From positions 1,798,001 through 1,862,000 of the forward strand of contig NZ_CP021361.1 in assembly GCF_002157145.1 (NCBI RefSeq): a stretch of DNA of 64,000 nucleotides. The letters run 5' to 3'. The notes beneath the pieces were generated by a model that searched no databases, was not told the DNA's origin, and saw only the letters and a list, made by a program, of their open reading frames with translations. The position numbers were made by a program, and so were the translations under genes. This DNA is from Acidovorax carolinensis. GTDB lineage: Bacteria; Pseudomonadota; Gammaproteobacteria; Burkholderiales; Burkholderiaceae_C. This document shows, piece after piece, positions 7,662 to 18,783 of the stretch (the stretch's first letter is position 1; every line of letters begins with the position of its first letter).

Positions 7662-9651
7662 TCAGGGGCGAGCCTTGTAAAAAGCCACGGGGGCTTCGGG
7701 TATCTGCTGCAGTACAGCGCGCTTGATCTTGCCCACGACATGCATTTCACAGGGCTTGCAATCAAAGCGCAAGGTCAGCTTTTCCTTGCCGTTGATGAGC
7801 ATCAAGGGTTCGGCCTTGATCGTGCCCTGCACACCGGTCACGCCCTTGGCCTGTTTGGGGCACAGGCTCATCGAAAAACGCACGCAGTGCTTGGTGATCA
7901 TGAGGCTGACATCGCCTTCTTCCTCGTGTGCCTCATAGGCTGCTGCGATTACCTTCACGCCATGGCGCGCATAGAAGTCGTGCGCCTTGTGGTTGAACAC
8001 GTTGCCCAGGAACGAGAGCGTGTCCTCGGGGTAGGGCGCCGGGGGCTCCACCGGCGTGGCACGCGGCAGGCGGGCAAAGTTGCGGGCGCGGTTGGTCTCC
8101 AGGTCGGTCACGGCATCGCGGCGCAGGGCGTTGAGTACCGAGGCGGGCACGAACCAGGGCTGCGACAGCTGCAGCGCAATGTCATGCACCGCGAACACCG
8201 TGGCGCCAAAGCGGCCGAGCTGCTCGCGCAGGCTGGCTTCGGCCTTGGCGGCATCGGTGGCGCTTTGGTGGGGCTGCTGCACGTCGGCACAGCCCACGTT
8301 GCCGTCCTCGTCGGTCAGCATCAGGCTGAAGCCGGAGGGCGTTTCGCTCAGGTGCGCCCACAGGCCGATGCGGCGGTCGCTGGACTTCTTCTCCAGCGTG
8401 CGCACCCAGTCCATGTCGCGGTTTCGGTTGATCTCGGTGCCCTTGCGCAGGTCCTTGAAACCCTCCATCGGGTCCTTGGGGTACACGCGCCACTGGCCCA
8501 CGCTGCGCGCCGACACGGGCTCGGCCACGTTGATGGCCAAGCCGATCAGTTCCTTTTGCAGGTCGTAGTAGCACAGGCCGTCGCCGTTGTGTAGCACGGT
8601 GGCGGGGTCGCTCACCTCCAGCTCGACAAAATTGGCGCCCATTTTGGTCACCCAGCCGATGGCCTGGCCGGGGTTCTTGGGGCTGTCAAAGGCGCCGATG
8701 TTGTCCTTGCGGCCGGTCACGAAGTAGTCGGTGAACTCGCGGTTGAAGTTCTGCAGCGGGTCGGGCGTAAAGGTGAAGGTGGTGCGCCCGCTGGACGAGC
8801 GCGACAACGGGTGGCCCGAGGCCTCGCGTTCTTCCAGGATTTCATCGAGGAGCGTGCGGTAGTGGGCCGTGATGTTCTTCACATAGCCCATGTCCTTGTA
8901 GCGCCCTTCGATCTTGAAGCTGCGCACGCCCGCATCGATGAGGGCGCGCAGGTTGTCGCTCTGGTTGTTGTCCTTCATCGACAGCACATGCTTGTCGTGC
9001 GCAATGAAGCGGCCCTGCGCATCGGTCACCTGGTAGGGCAGGCGGCAGGCCTGGCTGCAGTCGCCCCGGTTGGCGCTGCGGCCGGTCTGCGCATGGCTGA
9101 TGTTGCACTGGCCGCTGTAGGCCACGCACAGCGCACCGTGGATGAAGAATTCGATGTTGGCGCGGCCGGGGCATCCACCGGGCCCAGCGCCTTGTGCACG
9201 GCCGCAATCTGCTGCACCGTGAGCTCGCGCGCCAACACCAGCTGCGACAGGCCGGCATCCTGCAGGAAGCGCGCTTTTTCAGGGGTGCGGATGTCGGTCT
9301 GGGTGCTGGCGTGCAGCTGGATGGGGGCAGGTCAATCTCCAAGAGACCCATGTCCTGGATGATGAGGGCATCGGCCCCGGCCTCGTATACCTGCCAGGCC
9401 ATCTGGCGCGCGGCTTCCAGCTCGTCGTCGCGAAGGATGGTATTGAGGGTGATGAAGATGCGGCTGTTGAAGCGGTGCGCATGCGCGATCAGGCGCTCCA
9501 GATCACGGATGTCGTTGCCTGCACCGGCCCGGGCACCAAAAGCGGGGCCGCCGATGTACACCGCATCGGCGCCGTGGTTCACGGCCTCAATGCCAATATC
9601 GGCGTCGCGGGCAGGGGAGAGCAGTTCGATCTGGTGGGGCAGCAAGGACAT
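7662..9651 (-). pseudogene. rlhA: U32 peptidase-family protein, RlhA-like (23S rRNA hydroxylation), two frameshifts
   Basis: Starting at ATG 9651 (MSLLPHQIELLSPARD) the product matches the U32 family, including the cysteine-rich core CNISHAQTGRSANRGDCSQ. The total length of about 663 residues fits the long member RlhA (YdcP), which takes part in 5-hydroxycytidine formation in 23S rRNA, rather than the shorter tRNA enzyme TrhP (YegQ). The reading frame shifts twice, each time by one missing base: in the G run at 9323-9327 (after EIDLPP) and near 9163-9171 (after GPVDAP). Adding one base at each place gives one continuous 664-codon frame. The gene is either a real double mutant or carries sequencing errors; I favour error, because all conserved residues are preserved on both sides. 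Confidence 0.82.
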
Positions 9652-9739
9652 GGCGGGGATTATCCCAGCGCCAATTGCCGGGTGCCGTTTTCCGCAGCAG
9701 ATTGGAGGGATGCTGGCTTCGGCGCTGGCGGGCCAGTTA

Positions 9740-9783
9740 TTAGCAAAATTTATACCGATGAAAATGCCTTGCTTGTTTGCTAA
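9740..9783. promoter_or_regulatory. Inverted repeat in the promoter region of the LivK-like gene
   Basis: TTAGCAAA (9740-9747) and TTTGCTAA (9776-9783) are perfect 8-bp inverted arms separated by 28 bp of AT-rich sequence. They lie about 95 bp before the receptor gene in an otherwise GC-rich segment. This fits a regulator site or DNA-looping pair; no specific regulator can be named. Confidence 0.35.
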
Positions 9784-9876
9784 TGAGGGGGCTGCACCCG
9801 AACGCGGGCGTACGATGCGGGGCTTTTCACAGCCTTGCAGGCTGCGTATTTTTATATGAATGGAGATGAAGCCGTG

Positions 9877-11025
9877 ATGTCTACTTACCGCCTGCGTTTT
9901 TCCCTGCAATGGACGGCTGCTGCCGCCCTCGCCGTGGCCTCTAGCGCCACGCTGGCCCAGGATGTGCAAACCGTCAAGATCGGCCATGCCGGCCCGATTT
10001 CTGGCGGCATTGCCCACATCGGCAAGGACACCGAGAACGGTGTGCGCATGGCCGTGGATGACCTGAACACGCAGAACCTGGTCATTGGTGGCAAGAAGAT
10101 CAAGTTCGTGCTTGCCGCCGAAGACGACGCGGGCGACCCACGCCAGGCCACCGCCGTGGCACAAAAGCTGTGCGACCAGAAGGTGGCGGGCGTGGTGGGG
10201 CACCTGCAGTCGGGCACCTCCATTCCTGCATCGTCGGTTTACAACAAATGCGATCTGCCGCACATCACGGCATCGGCATCCAACCCCGACCTGACCAAGC
10301 CTGGCTACAAGACGTCCTTCCGCCTCATCGCCAACGACAACGCCCTGGGTGCCGCGCTGGCCCTGTTTGCGGCAGACGCCCTCAAGCTCAAGAACGTCGC
10401 CATCATTGATGACCGCACGGCCTACGGCCAGGGCGTGGCCTCGGTGTTCAAGGCCACGGCCCTGCAAAAGGGCCTGAAGGTGGTGGGCGAGGAGTTCACC
10501 AACGACAAAGCCACCGACTTCATGGCCATTCTCACGGCCATCAAGAACAAGAAGCCCGATGCCATCTTCTACGGTGGCCTGGATGCACAGGCTGGGCCCA
10601 TGCTGCGCCAAATGGAGCAACTGGGTCTGGGCGATGTGAAGTATTTCGGCGGCGACGCGCTGTGCACGCCCAAGCTGCCTGAGCTGGCCGGCAAGTCGCC
10701 CTCCGTCAAGAACGTGACCTGCGCGACCGGCGGCGCATCGGTCGACAAGATGCAGGGCGGTGCGGAGTGGAAGAAGCGCTACGACGCCAAGTTCCCCGGC
10801 CAGTTCCAGATCTACAGCCCCTACGCCTACGACGCAGCCATGGTGCTGGTGGATGCCATGAAGCGCGCCAATTCGGTCGACCCCGTGGTGTACGGCCCCT
10901 TCCTGAGCAAGACGCAGTACAAGGGGGTGACGGCCAACATCAGCTTCACGCCCAAGGGTGAACTGGTGACACCTGCCGTCACGCTCTACACCTACAAGGA
11001 CGGCAACCGCGTACCGCTCAACTGA
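9877..11025 (+). CDS. Branched-chain amino acid ABC transporter substrate-binding protein (LivK-like)
   Basis: A 382-residue type I periplasmic binding protein. The signal peptide runs through WTAAAALAVASSATLAQ (about residues 10-27). The mature start DVQTVKIGHAGPISGGIAHIG is typical of Leu/Ile/Val receptors, followed by the VGHLQSGTSIPAS ligand-lobe motif and a conserved IYSPYAYDAAMVL near residue 315. The start at ATG 9877 is preceded by GGAGATGAAG, a good ribosome site; upstream in-frame codons would lengthen the signal oddly. No permease or ATPase genes accompany it, so it probably feeds a LivHMGF system elsewhere. The ligand could be leucine, another amino acid or a related small molecule. 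Confidence 0.9.
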   Translation: MSTYRLRFSLQWTAAAALAVASSATLAQDVQTVKIGHAGPISGGIAHIGKDTENGVRMAVDDLNTQNLVIGGKKIKFVLAAEDDAGDPRQATAVAQKLCDQKVAGVVGHLQSGTSIPASSVYNKCDLPHITASASNPDLTKPGYKTSFRLIANDNALGAALALFAADALKLKNVAIIDDRTAYGQGVASVFKATALQKGLKVVGEEFTNDKATDFMAILTAIKNKKPDAIFYGGLDAQAGPMLRQMEQLGLGDVKYFGGDALCTPKLPELAGKSPSVKNVTCATGGASVDKMQGGAEWKKRYDAKFPGQFQIYSPYAYDAAMVLVDAMKRANSVDPVVYGPFLSKTQYKGVTANISFTPKGELVTPAVTLYTYKDGNRVPLN

Positions 11026-11108
11026 TCGACGCTGGATGCACCGGGGCCTACCCGGCGTAGGCCGGGCGCCACCCGTGGCCGGGGTTTTTGCCACTACAGT
11101 GGGGCCCC

Positions 11109-11750
11109 ATGTACCTGCCGCCCCAGTTCCATTCCAACGAGCCGGCCCATGCCCGCGCGCTGATGCGCGAGCACCCGCTGGCCAGCCTGGTCTCTACCGA
11201 CGACGATGGTTTTCCCTTCGTCACCCACCTGCCGCTGCATGTGCAGGAGCGGGGCGACGCGCTGGTGCTGCTGGGCCATTGCGCGCGGCCCAACCCGCAC
11301 TGGCGCTATCTGCAGGCGCGGCGCGAGGCCCTGGTCACATTCATGGGGCCGCAGGCCTATCTTTCGCCGTCGGTGTACCCCGATCTGGCCCGGGTGCCCA
11401 CCTGGAACTATCTGGCCGTGCACTGCCGCGTGCACGCCCGCCTGATCGAGCAGCCCGCCGCCAAGGATGCACTGCTCAAGCAGTTGATCGGCGACCATGA
11501 GCCGCCCTATGCGCAGCAGTGGCGCGGCCTGGGTGAAGCGTTCGCTCACAAGATGCTGGCGGGCATCGTGGCGTTTGAGCTGGAGGTGGTGGAGTTGCAG
11601 TGCAAGCTCAAGCTCAACCAGCATCGGCACGAATCCCACGCTGCCATGCACGCGCAGTACCTGCAAGGCAGTCATGATGCCCAGGCACTGGCGAAATGGA
11701 TGGAGCGGCTGGGCATGGTGCCCGAGTCCGCAAGCAAACCGGAGGTCTGA
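11109..11750 (+). CDS. PaiB-type FMN-binding negative transcriptional regulator family protein
   Basis: A 213-residue protein with the complete PaiB fold: the N-terminus MYLPPQFHSNEPAHA, the split-barrel core LASLVSTDDDGFPFVTHLP, then HCARPNPHWRYL and VPTWNYLAVHCRVHARLIE, and a C-terminal IVAFELEVVELQCKLKLNQ. In Bacillus, PaiB helps to repress sporulation and protease genes; in Proteobacteria the role is unproven, and FMN or heme binding by the split barrel is a family feature. ATG 11109 is the homology-supported start. Its stop is two bases from the next ATG, so the two genes are probably co-transcribed. Confidence 0.87.
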   Translation: MYLPPQFHSNEPAHARALMREHPLASLVSTDDDGFPFVTHLPLHVQERGDALVLLGHCARPNPHWRYLQARREALVTFMGPQAYLSPSVYPDLARVPTWNYLAVHCRVHARLIEQPAAKDALLKQLIGDHEPPYAQQWRGLGEAFAHKMLAGIVAFELEVVELQCKLKLNQHRHESHAAMHAQYLQGSHDAQALAKWMERLGMVPESASKPEV

Positions 11751-11751
11751 A

Positions 11752-12003
11752 ATGCGTGCTGTTTTTGGATTGGTGGGCCTGGTGGTGGCGCTGGCCATTG
11801 TGGGTGTTCTGGCCAAGAAGCAACTGGCGGCCACCCGCACCCCGGTGCCCTCGCTGCAATTGCCTGCAGCGTCGGACGGTGCAGCCAGCCCGGCGCCGAC
11901 GGGGACGGTGCGCGAGCAAAGCCAGCAGGTGCAGCAGCAGGTCAGGCAGCAGATGGAAGGCCTGATGCAGCAAGCCCGGCCCATGCCCGACGACTCCAAG
12001 TAA
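11752..12003 (+). CDS. Small membrane-anchored protein of unknown function
   Basis: An 83-residue protein starting two bases after the PaiB-like stop, with GGAGG at 11741-11745 as the ribosome site. An N-terminal membrane helix (VFGLVGLVVALAIVGVLA, residues 4-21) is followed by a Pro/Ala-rich linker and a Gln-rich stretch (residues 56-75) that could form a coiled coil. I do not recognise a named family. The topology suggests a short periplasmic tail tethered to the inner membrane. The overlap-like spacing and strong ribosome site support real translation. Confidence 0.75.
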   Translation: MRAVFGLVGLVVALAIVGVLAKKQLAATRTPVPSLQLPAASDGAASPAPTGTVREQSQQVQQQVRQQMEGLMQQARPMPDDSK

Positions 12004-12018
12004 ATATTGAATGAAAAA

Positions 12019-13463
<1,445 letters not shown>

Positions 13464-13533
13464 AGGCGTACGCCCCCCGAGGCGGCGCACCCCCGATTTC
13501 TTACGGAGCAGGCCGCTGTCCGGCCTGAACGCT

Positions 13534-14511
13534 TTGCCCCAACACCACGACCCGTCGCACTGCGAACACGACCACGGCCCCCAGCACATCTACATCTACT
13601 CGCCCGCAGGCTCCATCCGCGACAAGGCCGCTTTCAGGCGCGCCATTGCGCGCCTGAAGGCCATGGGCCATGAGGTGGAAGTGGACCCCGACGCCCAGGC
13701 GGTGCACACGCGCTTTGCCGGCGACGATGCCACGCGCCTGGCGGCCATTCACCGCGCTGCAGCCAGCGGGGCCGACGTGGCGCTGATCACCCGCGGCGCT
13801 TACGGCCTCACGCGCATCCTGCCGGGCATTCGCTACAAGGCAGTGGCCAAGGCCATTGATGGCGGAACGAAATTCGTAGGCCTGAGCGATTTCACGGCGT
13901 TCCAGATGGCCGTGCTGGCACAGACCGGTGCCGTGACCTGGGCCGGCCCCGGGTTGATCAGCGACTTTGGCGTGGAGGGCGAGCCCGACGACATCATGCT
14001 GGCCTGCTTTGATGACCTGCTGACGGGCCACGGAGAGGGTGCCGGCTGGCGCATGGCGCGCGAAAAGCCGCTGGCCGACGGCAAGCCGGCTGTGCCCGAT
14101 GCGTATGTGAAGAATGCCACCCTCTGGGGCGGCAACCTGGCCGTGCTCACCGGCCTGGTGGGCACGCCCTACCTGCCCGCGGTGCGCGGCGGAATTTTGT
14201 TCGTGGAAGACGTGGGTGAACACCCCTACCGCATCGAGCGCATGCTCACGCAACTGCTGCACGCGGGCATCCTGGCCCAGCAGAAGGCGGTGGTGCTGGG
14301 CCAGTTCACCAACTACAAGCTGGCGCCCCACGACAAGGGCTTCAAACTGCAATCGGTGGTGGACTGGCTGCGCAGCCAGATCAAGGCGCCCGTGTTGACC
14401 AACCTGCCATTCGGCCATGTGGAGACAAAGGTGGTGTTGCCGGTGGGGGCGAAGGTGTCGCTGTCGGTGGAAGACCGCGATGCGCTGCTGTACTGGGGCC
14501 ACCAGCACTGA
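13534..14511 (+). CDS. LD-carboxypeptidase (MEROPS S66 family)
   Basis: About 325 residues with S66 hallmarks: the N-terminal IYIYSPAGSIRDK, the block LITRGAYGLTRILPGI, and the nucleophile serine in FVGLSDFTAFQ. A C-terminal domain contains NLAVLTGLVGTPYLP, DVGEHPYRIERM and the LPFGHVETK His block. The family trims the terminal D-alanine from tetrapeptide stems of peptidoglycan during recycling in the cytoplasm. No ATG lies at the expected place; I chose the TTG at 13534 because homology begins about 20 residues later. The frame stays open upstream to an ATG at 13417, which overlaps the previous gene and is less likely. Confidence 0.85.
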   Translation: MPQHHDPSHCEHDHGPQHIYIYSPAGSIRDKAAFRRAIARLKAMGHEVEVDPDAQAVHTRFAGDDATRLAAIHRAAASGADVALITRGAYGLTRILPGIRYKAVAKAIDGGTKFVGLSDFTAFQMAVLAQTGAVTWAGPGLISDFGVEGEPDDIMLACFDDLLTGHGEGAGWRMAREKPLADGKPAVPDAYVKNATLWGGNLAVLTGLVGTPYLPAVRGGILFVEDVGEHPYRIERMLTQLLHAGILAQQKAVVLGQFTNYKLAPHDKGFKLQSVVDWLRSQIKAPVLTNLPFGHVETKVVLPVGAKVSLSVEDRDALLYWGHQH

Positions 14512-14518
14512 CCGCAGA

Positions 14519-14869
14519 TCAGTGGCCTGCGGGCCGCGATGCACCACCGCCCAGTGCGCGGGGCAGCTGCCCCTGAAACAGCGGTGTCAGCTGGGTCAGC
14601 GTGGCATGGGCAAGGGCCTCACCCCGCAGCGGAACCAGCAGCGTGCGCAGGTCACTGCGCAGATACCACAGGGCCTCGATGTCGCTGGCATAGCGCAGCC
14701 GCATGTTCATGCGGGCCACGTCACTGCCACTGAGGCCCACCAGGCATTCGATCATCGCGTGACGGACTTCTTCGAGCCCATGATTGCGTACCCAGGATGT
14801 CGAAGCAGGCGCATCGCGGCCCAGAAGGCCGTGCAGACTGTTGCGAAGATTGGGTTTGTTCCAGCGCAT
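14519..14869 (-). CDS. Conserved hypothetical protein
   Basis: A 116-residue protein starting at ATG 14869 (MRWNKPNLRNSLHGLLGRD). It has no signal peptide or membrane segment and is rich in Arg and Leu. The middle part (EVRHAMIECLVGLSGS and RYASDIEALWYLRSDL) looks helical. The frame is open upstream to 14992, but that extension is not protein-like. It converges with the LD-carboxypeptidase gene, only seven bases apart. I do not recognise a family. Codon use resembles the neighbouring genes, so it is likely real. Confidence 0.6.
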   Translation of the reverse strand: MRWNKPNLRNSLHGLLGRDAPASTSWVRNHGLEEVRHAMIECLVGLSGSDVARMNMRLRYASDIEALWYLRSDLRTLLVPLRGEALAHATLTQLTPLFQGQLPRALGGGASRPAGH

Positions 14870-15135
14870 GAAAAATTGGCAGGCATTTCTGCGAGTGGCA
14901 GGATGGCTCAAGTTACGCGGGAGCGAGACAGCGCGCAAGGGGGATGCTCCTTTTTTTGCATAAAGACAACACGCTCGTCCTTTTATTGCCAAGTTTTTTC
15001 ATCATCGCGCCAACGCCGCCATGCGTGGCTACCCTGTCTACCTGAACGGGGCAGTGTGCTATGCCATTTAGGGCGTGCGCTGGCGCGCGTCATGCTCTAG
15101 ACTGGTCTGAGTAATGCAATGAGAGGCTTGTGTCC

Positions 15136-16065
15136 ATGAGTGTTTTGTCGACGGTCGTGTTTGCGGATATTTCGGGCAGCGCGTCGTTGTATGAAACCCT
15201 GGGCAATGAGCGCGCCACCGAGGCCGTCACCCGGGTCACCCATTGGATCGGTGGAACCATAGAGGCGCACCACGGGCGCATCGTCAAGAACCTGGGAGAC
15301 GGTGTTCTGGCGATTTTTGGTGACGCAGCCAGTGCCGTTTCCGCCGCAGCGGCGATGCTGCGCGGACACCAGGAACGGGTGAGCCGGTGGCCCCTGCCGC
15401 TGCGCATGGGCATACGCGTAGGCGTGGCCAGCGGCGAGGTGGTGGATGTGGATGGCGACTGCTACGGCGACGCCGTGAACGTGGCCTCCCGGTTGTGCGA
15501 GCGCGCCGGGCCCGCAGAAATCTGGGCCACGGAAACCGCCGTACTGCTGTCAGGCGCCGCGCCCTCGGTGTGGTATCGCAAGCTCGGGATGATGGAGATC
15601 CGCGGCAAGGCCGAGATGCTGATGCTGTACCAGGTGGAGTGGCGCGAAAACGAAGAGCCAGACTCGCTGACCATGCAGGCCACGCTGGCCAGCAACTTTG
15701 CGCCCGTGGACTCGATCCTGGGGCAGATTCAGTTTTCGTGGCACGGAATCGACCTGTCCTTTACCTCAACCGACGTTCCTGTACATATCGGCCGTGCGAC
15801 CGATGCCCGGTTGTGCATCAACGACCCGCGCGTTTCGCGCCTGCATGCGCGCATCGATTGGCGCAACACGGGCTTCGTGCTGACCGACATGAGCAGTTTT
15901 GGCACCTGGGTGCGCTTCGAGGGCAGTGATGTCCCCGTGCAGTTGCGTCGCGATGCCTGCATCCTGCATGGCATCGGCGAGATGGCTCTGGGGGTCTCAT
16001 TCGCTGATTCGAGTGCGCCCGTCGTCAAATTCCAGGTGGCCGGAGGCAACGCGCACCTGGGTTGA
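15136..16065 (+). CDS. Class III adenylate/guanylate cyclase with C-terminal FHA domain
   Basis: A 309-residue soluble signalling protein. Residues 1-165 form a class III nucleotidyl cyclase with both metal-binding aspartates (D11 in FADISGS, D55 in NLGDGVLAIF) and the GVASGEVVD and DAVNVASRLCERAG blocks, so it should make cAMP or cGMP. Residues about 205-295 form a forkhead-associated domain (VHIGRATDARLCIND, VSRLHARI, TDMSSFGTWVRF), which binds phosphothreonine peptides. The start is ATG 15136, with GAGAGG nine bases upstream; a GTG at 15130 is also in frame. The design implies cyclase activity recruited or controlled by a Ser/Thr kinase substrate. No kinase gene is visible here. Confidence 0.9.
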   Translation: MSVLSTVVFADISGSASLYETLGNERATEAVTRVTHWIGGTIEAHHGRIVKNLGDGVLAIFGDAASAVSAAAAMLRGHQERVSRWPLPLRMGIRVGVASGEVVDVDGDCYGDAVNVASRLCERAGPAEIWATETAVLLSGAAPSVWYRKLGMMEIRGKAEMLMLYQVEWRENEEPDSLTMQATLASNFAPVDSILGQIQFSWHGIDLSFTSTDVPVHIGRATDARLCINDPRVSRLHARIDWRNTGFVLTDMSSFGTWVRFEGSDVPVQLRRDACILHGIGEMALGVSFADSSAPVVKFQVAGGNAHLG

Positions 16066-16165
16066 GCATTCATGCCCACTGCGCCCAGCGGGGGCCAACG
16101 TGTCAGGCAATGCCGCACGCAACGGAGCGTGGCCCCCATCACCAGAGCTTGAGGAGACAGACACC

Positions 16166-18706
16166 ATGGCGTGGGTACAGCGTGCGATCGTTGGATTGGT
16201 GGCGGCGGCCTTGCTGGCGGGTGCGGGGGGCGCGCTGTATGTGCAGCGTACATTCCCGGCGCTGGATGGGCAGATTGTGGTGGGCGGATTGCGCGATGGG
16301 GTGCGCGTGCAGCGCGATGCCGCCGATGTCACCCACATCCGGGCGCAGTCTGCGCGCGATGCGTGGTTCGCCATGGGTTACGTGCACGCGCAAGAGCGCA
16401 CCTGGCAACTGGAATTCAACCGCCGGGTAATGCATGGCGAGCTGTCCGAAGTCTTCGGCCCCGCCACGCTCGAGACCGACAAACTGATGCGTGCGCTCGA
16501 CATCATGGGCCATGCCCGCAAGCAGTATGCCGGCCTGCCTGCCCACGCCCGCGAGGCGCTGCAGGCCTACAGCCAGGGCATTCATGCGTTCCACAAAAAC
16601 CTGCCGCAGGCGTTGCCGCCCGAGTTTCATGTTCTGGGGGTGAAGCCTGGCGGCGCAACCGGCGCCGTCTGGGAGCCCGAGGACAGTGTGGCCTGGGCGC
16701 TGATGATGGCGCTGGACCTGGGCGGCAACTGGGGCAACGAGTTTGCCCGCCTTTCCATGGCCAGAACGCTGGACACGGGGCGCCTGTGGCAACTGATGCC
16801 GCCCTATCCGGGCGAGACTCCCGCGGCATCGGCCGATCTGGCGGCACTGTACCGGCAACTGGGCATCTACCGTGATCCGGCGACGCCGCCAGCACCCGCC
16901 AACACCGAGGGAGACAAGCCTGTGGCAACGAGCGCCGGGCCGCAAGAAGCCGCAGGCATGCTTTCACGCCAGGTCAGCCAGGGCATGCTGGCCTGGGCTG
17001 AAGACCTCACGCGCAATGCCGGAACCCCGGAAGGCAAGGGCAGCAACAACTGGGTGCTGGCAGGCACGCGCACGGTCAGCGGCAAACCCTTGCTGGCCAA
17101 CGACCCGCACCTGGGCCTGAGCGCGCCGGCCATCTGGTATTTCGCGCGGTTGCAGGCACCGGCCGGCGTTGCTGCCGACGGCACCGCCATAGGGGCCATG
17201 GATGCCATCGGCGCCACCTTGCCGGGGCTGCCCTTTGTGGTGCTGGGCCGCACGGACAGCGTGGCCTGGGGCTTCACCAACACCGGCCCTGATGTGCAAG
17301 ACCTTTACCTGGAGCAGATCAATCCCGCCGACCCCAGCCAATATCGCACGCCGCAGGGCTGGATGCCGTTTGCGCTGCGCACAGAGGTTATTCGCGTCAA
17401 GGGGCAGCCCGATGTGGTGCTGGCGCTGCGCGCAACCCGCCACGGCCCGGTGCTGAGCGATGTGCAAAAGTCGCATGCCCAGGTGCTGGACCTGCGCAAA
17501 TACGTGCTGGCGCTGCGCTGGAGCGCGCTCGATGCCGACAACCAGACCGTGCTTGCCGGTCTGCAGACCAACCAGGCGAAGTCGGTGCAGGAGCTATTTG
17601 AGGCACTGGAGCCTTACCACTCGCCCATGCAGAGCGTGGTGGCCGCCGATGTGCAGGGAAACATCCGCTTCAAGGCCATGGGCAAGGTGCCCGTGCGCCA
17701 CGCAGGCAATGACATTCGCGGTGTGGCGCCGTCGCCCGGCTGGGATGCGCGCTACGACTGGCAAGGCTGGCTGCCCTTGGGCGAGACGCCCGAGGATGAC
17801 GGTGGCAGCGGCTGGGTGGCAACCGCCAACCAACGCGTCACCGCGCCCGGCTATGCGCACTACCTCGCGCAAGACTGGGTTGTGCCCTACCGCCATGACC
17901 GGATAGCCCAGCTGATTGAGGCGACGCCCCGGCACGACAGGGCCAGCATGCAGGCGATCCAGGCCGATACCCTGTCGCTGGCCACGCAGCGGCTGCTGCC
18001 GCACTTGCGCAAGGCCGCGCCGCAGCACCCGCTGGCGGCGGCCGTGCAGGCGCTGCTGCGCGATTTTGATGGTGTGATGGATGCCGAGCGGGCCGCACCG
18101 CTGGTGTTTGCGGCCTGGACGGACGAACTGGCAAAAGGCGTGATCGCCTCGCGCGTGGGCCAGGACCGCTTCAAAGCCACCTACGGCAAACGCGACTACC
18201 GCGCGGCCCTGGAAGGCATTCTGGAGCGCGACGACGCCTGGTGGTGCCAGCCGCTGTCGTGCGCGGACCAGTCGGCCGCGGCGCTGGCGCGTGCTCTCGA
18301 TCGCCTGCAGGCCGCCTATGGCGCCGACCCGGCACGGTGGCGCTGGGGTGACGCCCACCCCGCGCTCAGCAGCCACAGGCCTCTGGGCAACGTGGCCTTG
18401 CTGGCGCCGTATTTTGATGTCAGCGTAGCCTCGCCCGGCGACGCCTACACGGTGAACGTGGGCCAGTACAACGCGGGCGACGCGAAAGGCCCGTTTGTCA
18501 ATCGCCATGCGGCTTCGCTGCGGGCTGTGTATGACCTGGCCGATCTGGAGCAGTCGCGGTTCATCTACCAGACGGGCCAGAGCGGGCTGGTGTTCTCACC
18601 GCGCTACCGCGACATGCACTCCAACTGGGTGCAGGCGGGCTACCGCCCCTTGCAGCGTGAGCCCGCACTCATGCGCCACGACTTGCGGCTGGTGCCCGCG
18701 CCATAG
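16166..18706 (+). CDS. Penicillin acylase family protein (Ntn hydrolase)
   Basis: An 846-residue precursor. The N-terminal helix (residues 5-24, VQRAIVGLVAAALLAGAGGA) acts as a signal or anchor for export. The alpha chain contains the AMGYVHAQERTWQLEFNRR block. Autoprocessing is expected before Ser293 in GKGSNNWVLAG, which becomes the N-terminal nucleophile of the beta chain; LANDPHLGL, WGFTNTGPDVQDLY and ATRHGPVLSD follow as in this family. Members cleave the amide bond of penicillins or of N-acyl-homoserine lactones; length and motifs do not decide which. ATG 16166 has GAGGAGACAG just upstream. The gene follows the cyclase by 100 bp on the same strand. Confidence 0.9.
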   Translation: MAWVQRAIVGLVAAALLAGAGGALYVQRTFPALDGQIVVGGLRDGVRVQRDAADVTHIRAQSARDAWFAMGYVHAQERTWQLEFNRRVMHGELSEVFGPATLETDKLMRALDIMGHARKQYAGLPAHAREALQAYSQGIHAFHKNLPQALPPEFHVLGVKPGGATGAVWEPEDSVAWALMMALDLGGNWGNEFARLSMARTLDTGRLWQLMPPYPGETPAASADLAALYRQLGIYRDPATPPAPANTEGDKPVATSAGPQEAAGMLSRQVSQGMLAWAEDLTRNAGTPEGKGSNNWVLAGTRTVSGKPLLANDPHLGLSAPAIWYFARLQAPAGVAADGTAIGAMDAIGATLPGLPFVVLGRTDSVAWGFTNTGPDVQDLYLEQINPADPSQYRTPQGWMPFALRTEVIRVKGQPDVVLALRATRHGPVLSDVQKSHAQVLDLRKYVLALRWSALDADNQTVLAGLQTNQAKSVQELFEALEPYHSPMQSVVAADVQGNIRFKAMGKVPVRHAGNDIRGVAPSPGWDARYDWQGWLPLGETPEDDGGSGWVATANQRVTAPGYAHYLAQDWVVPYRHDRIAQLIEATPRHDRASMQAIQADTLSLATQRLLPHLRKAAPQHPLAAAVQALLRDFDGVMDAERAAPLVFAAWTDELAKGVIASRVGQDRFKATYGKRDYRAALEGILERDDAWWCQPLSCADQSAAALARALDRLQAAYGADPARWRWGDAHPALSSHRPLGNVALLAPYFDVSVASPGDAYTVNVGQYNAGDAKGPFVNRHAASLRAVYDLADLEQSRFIYQTGQSGLVFSPRYRDMHSNWVQAGYRPLQREPALMRHDLRLVPAP

Positions 18707-18783
18707 TGTCTCGCATGGCAATGTGCGCCTGCCCAGCGACACGATTCCGATGCCGCAGACACATGAATATGAGTCAATATTGC

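Noticed and set aside
9652..11094. Upstream part of a 750-codon minus-strand frame joining the U32 N-terminus
   Set aside because: It is antisense to the LivK-like receptor gene and has no homology-like content before MSLLPHQ at 9651.
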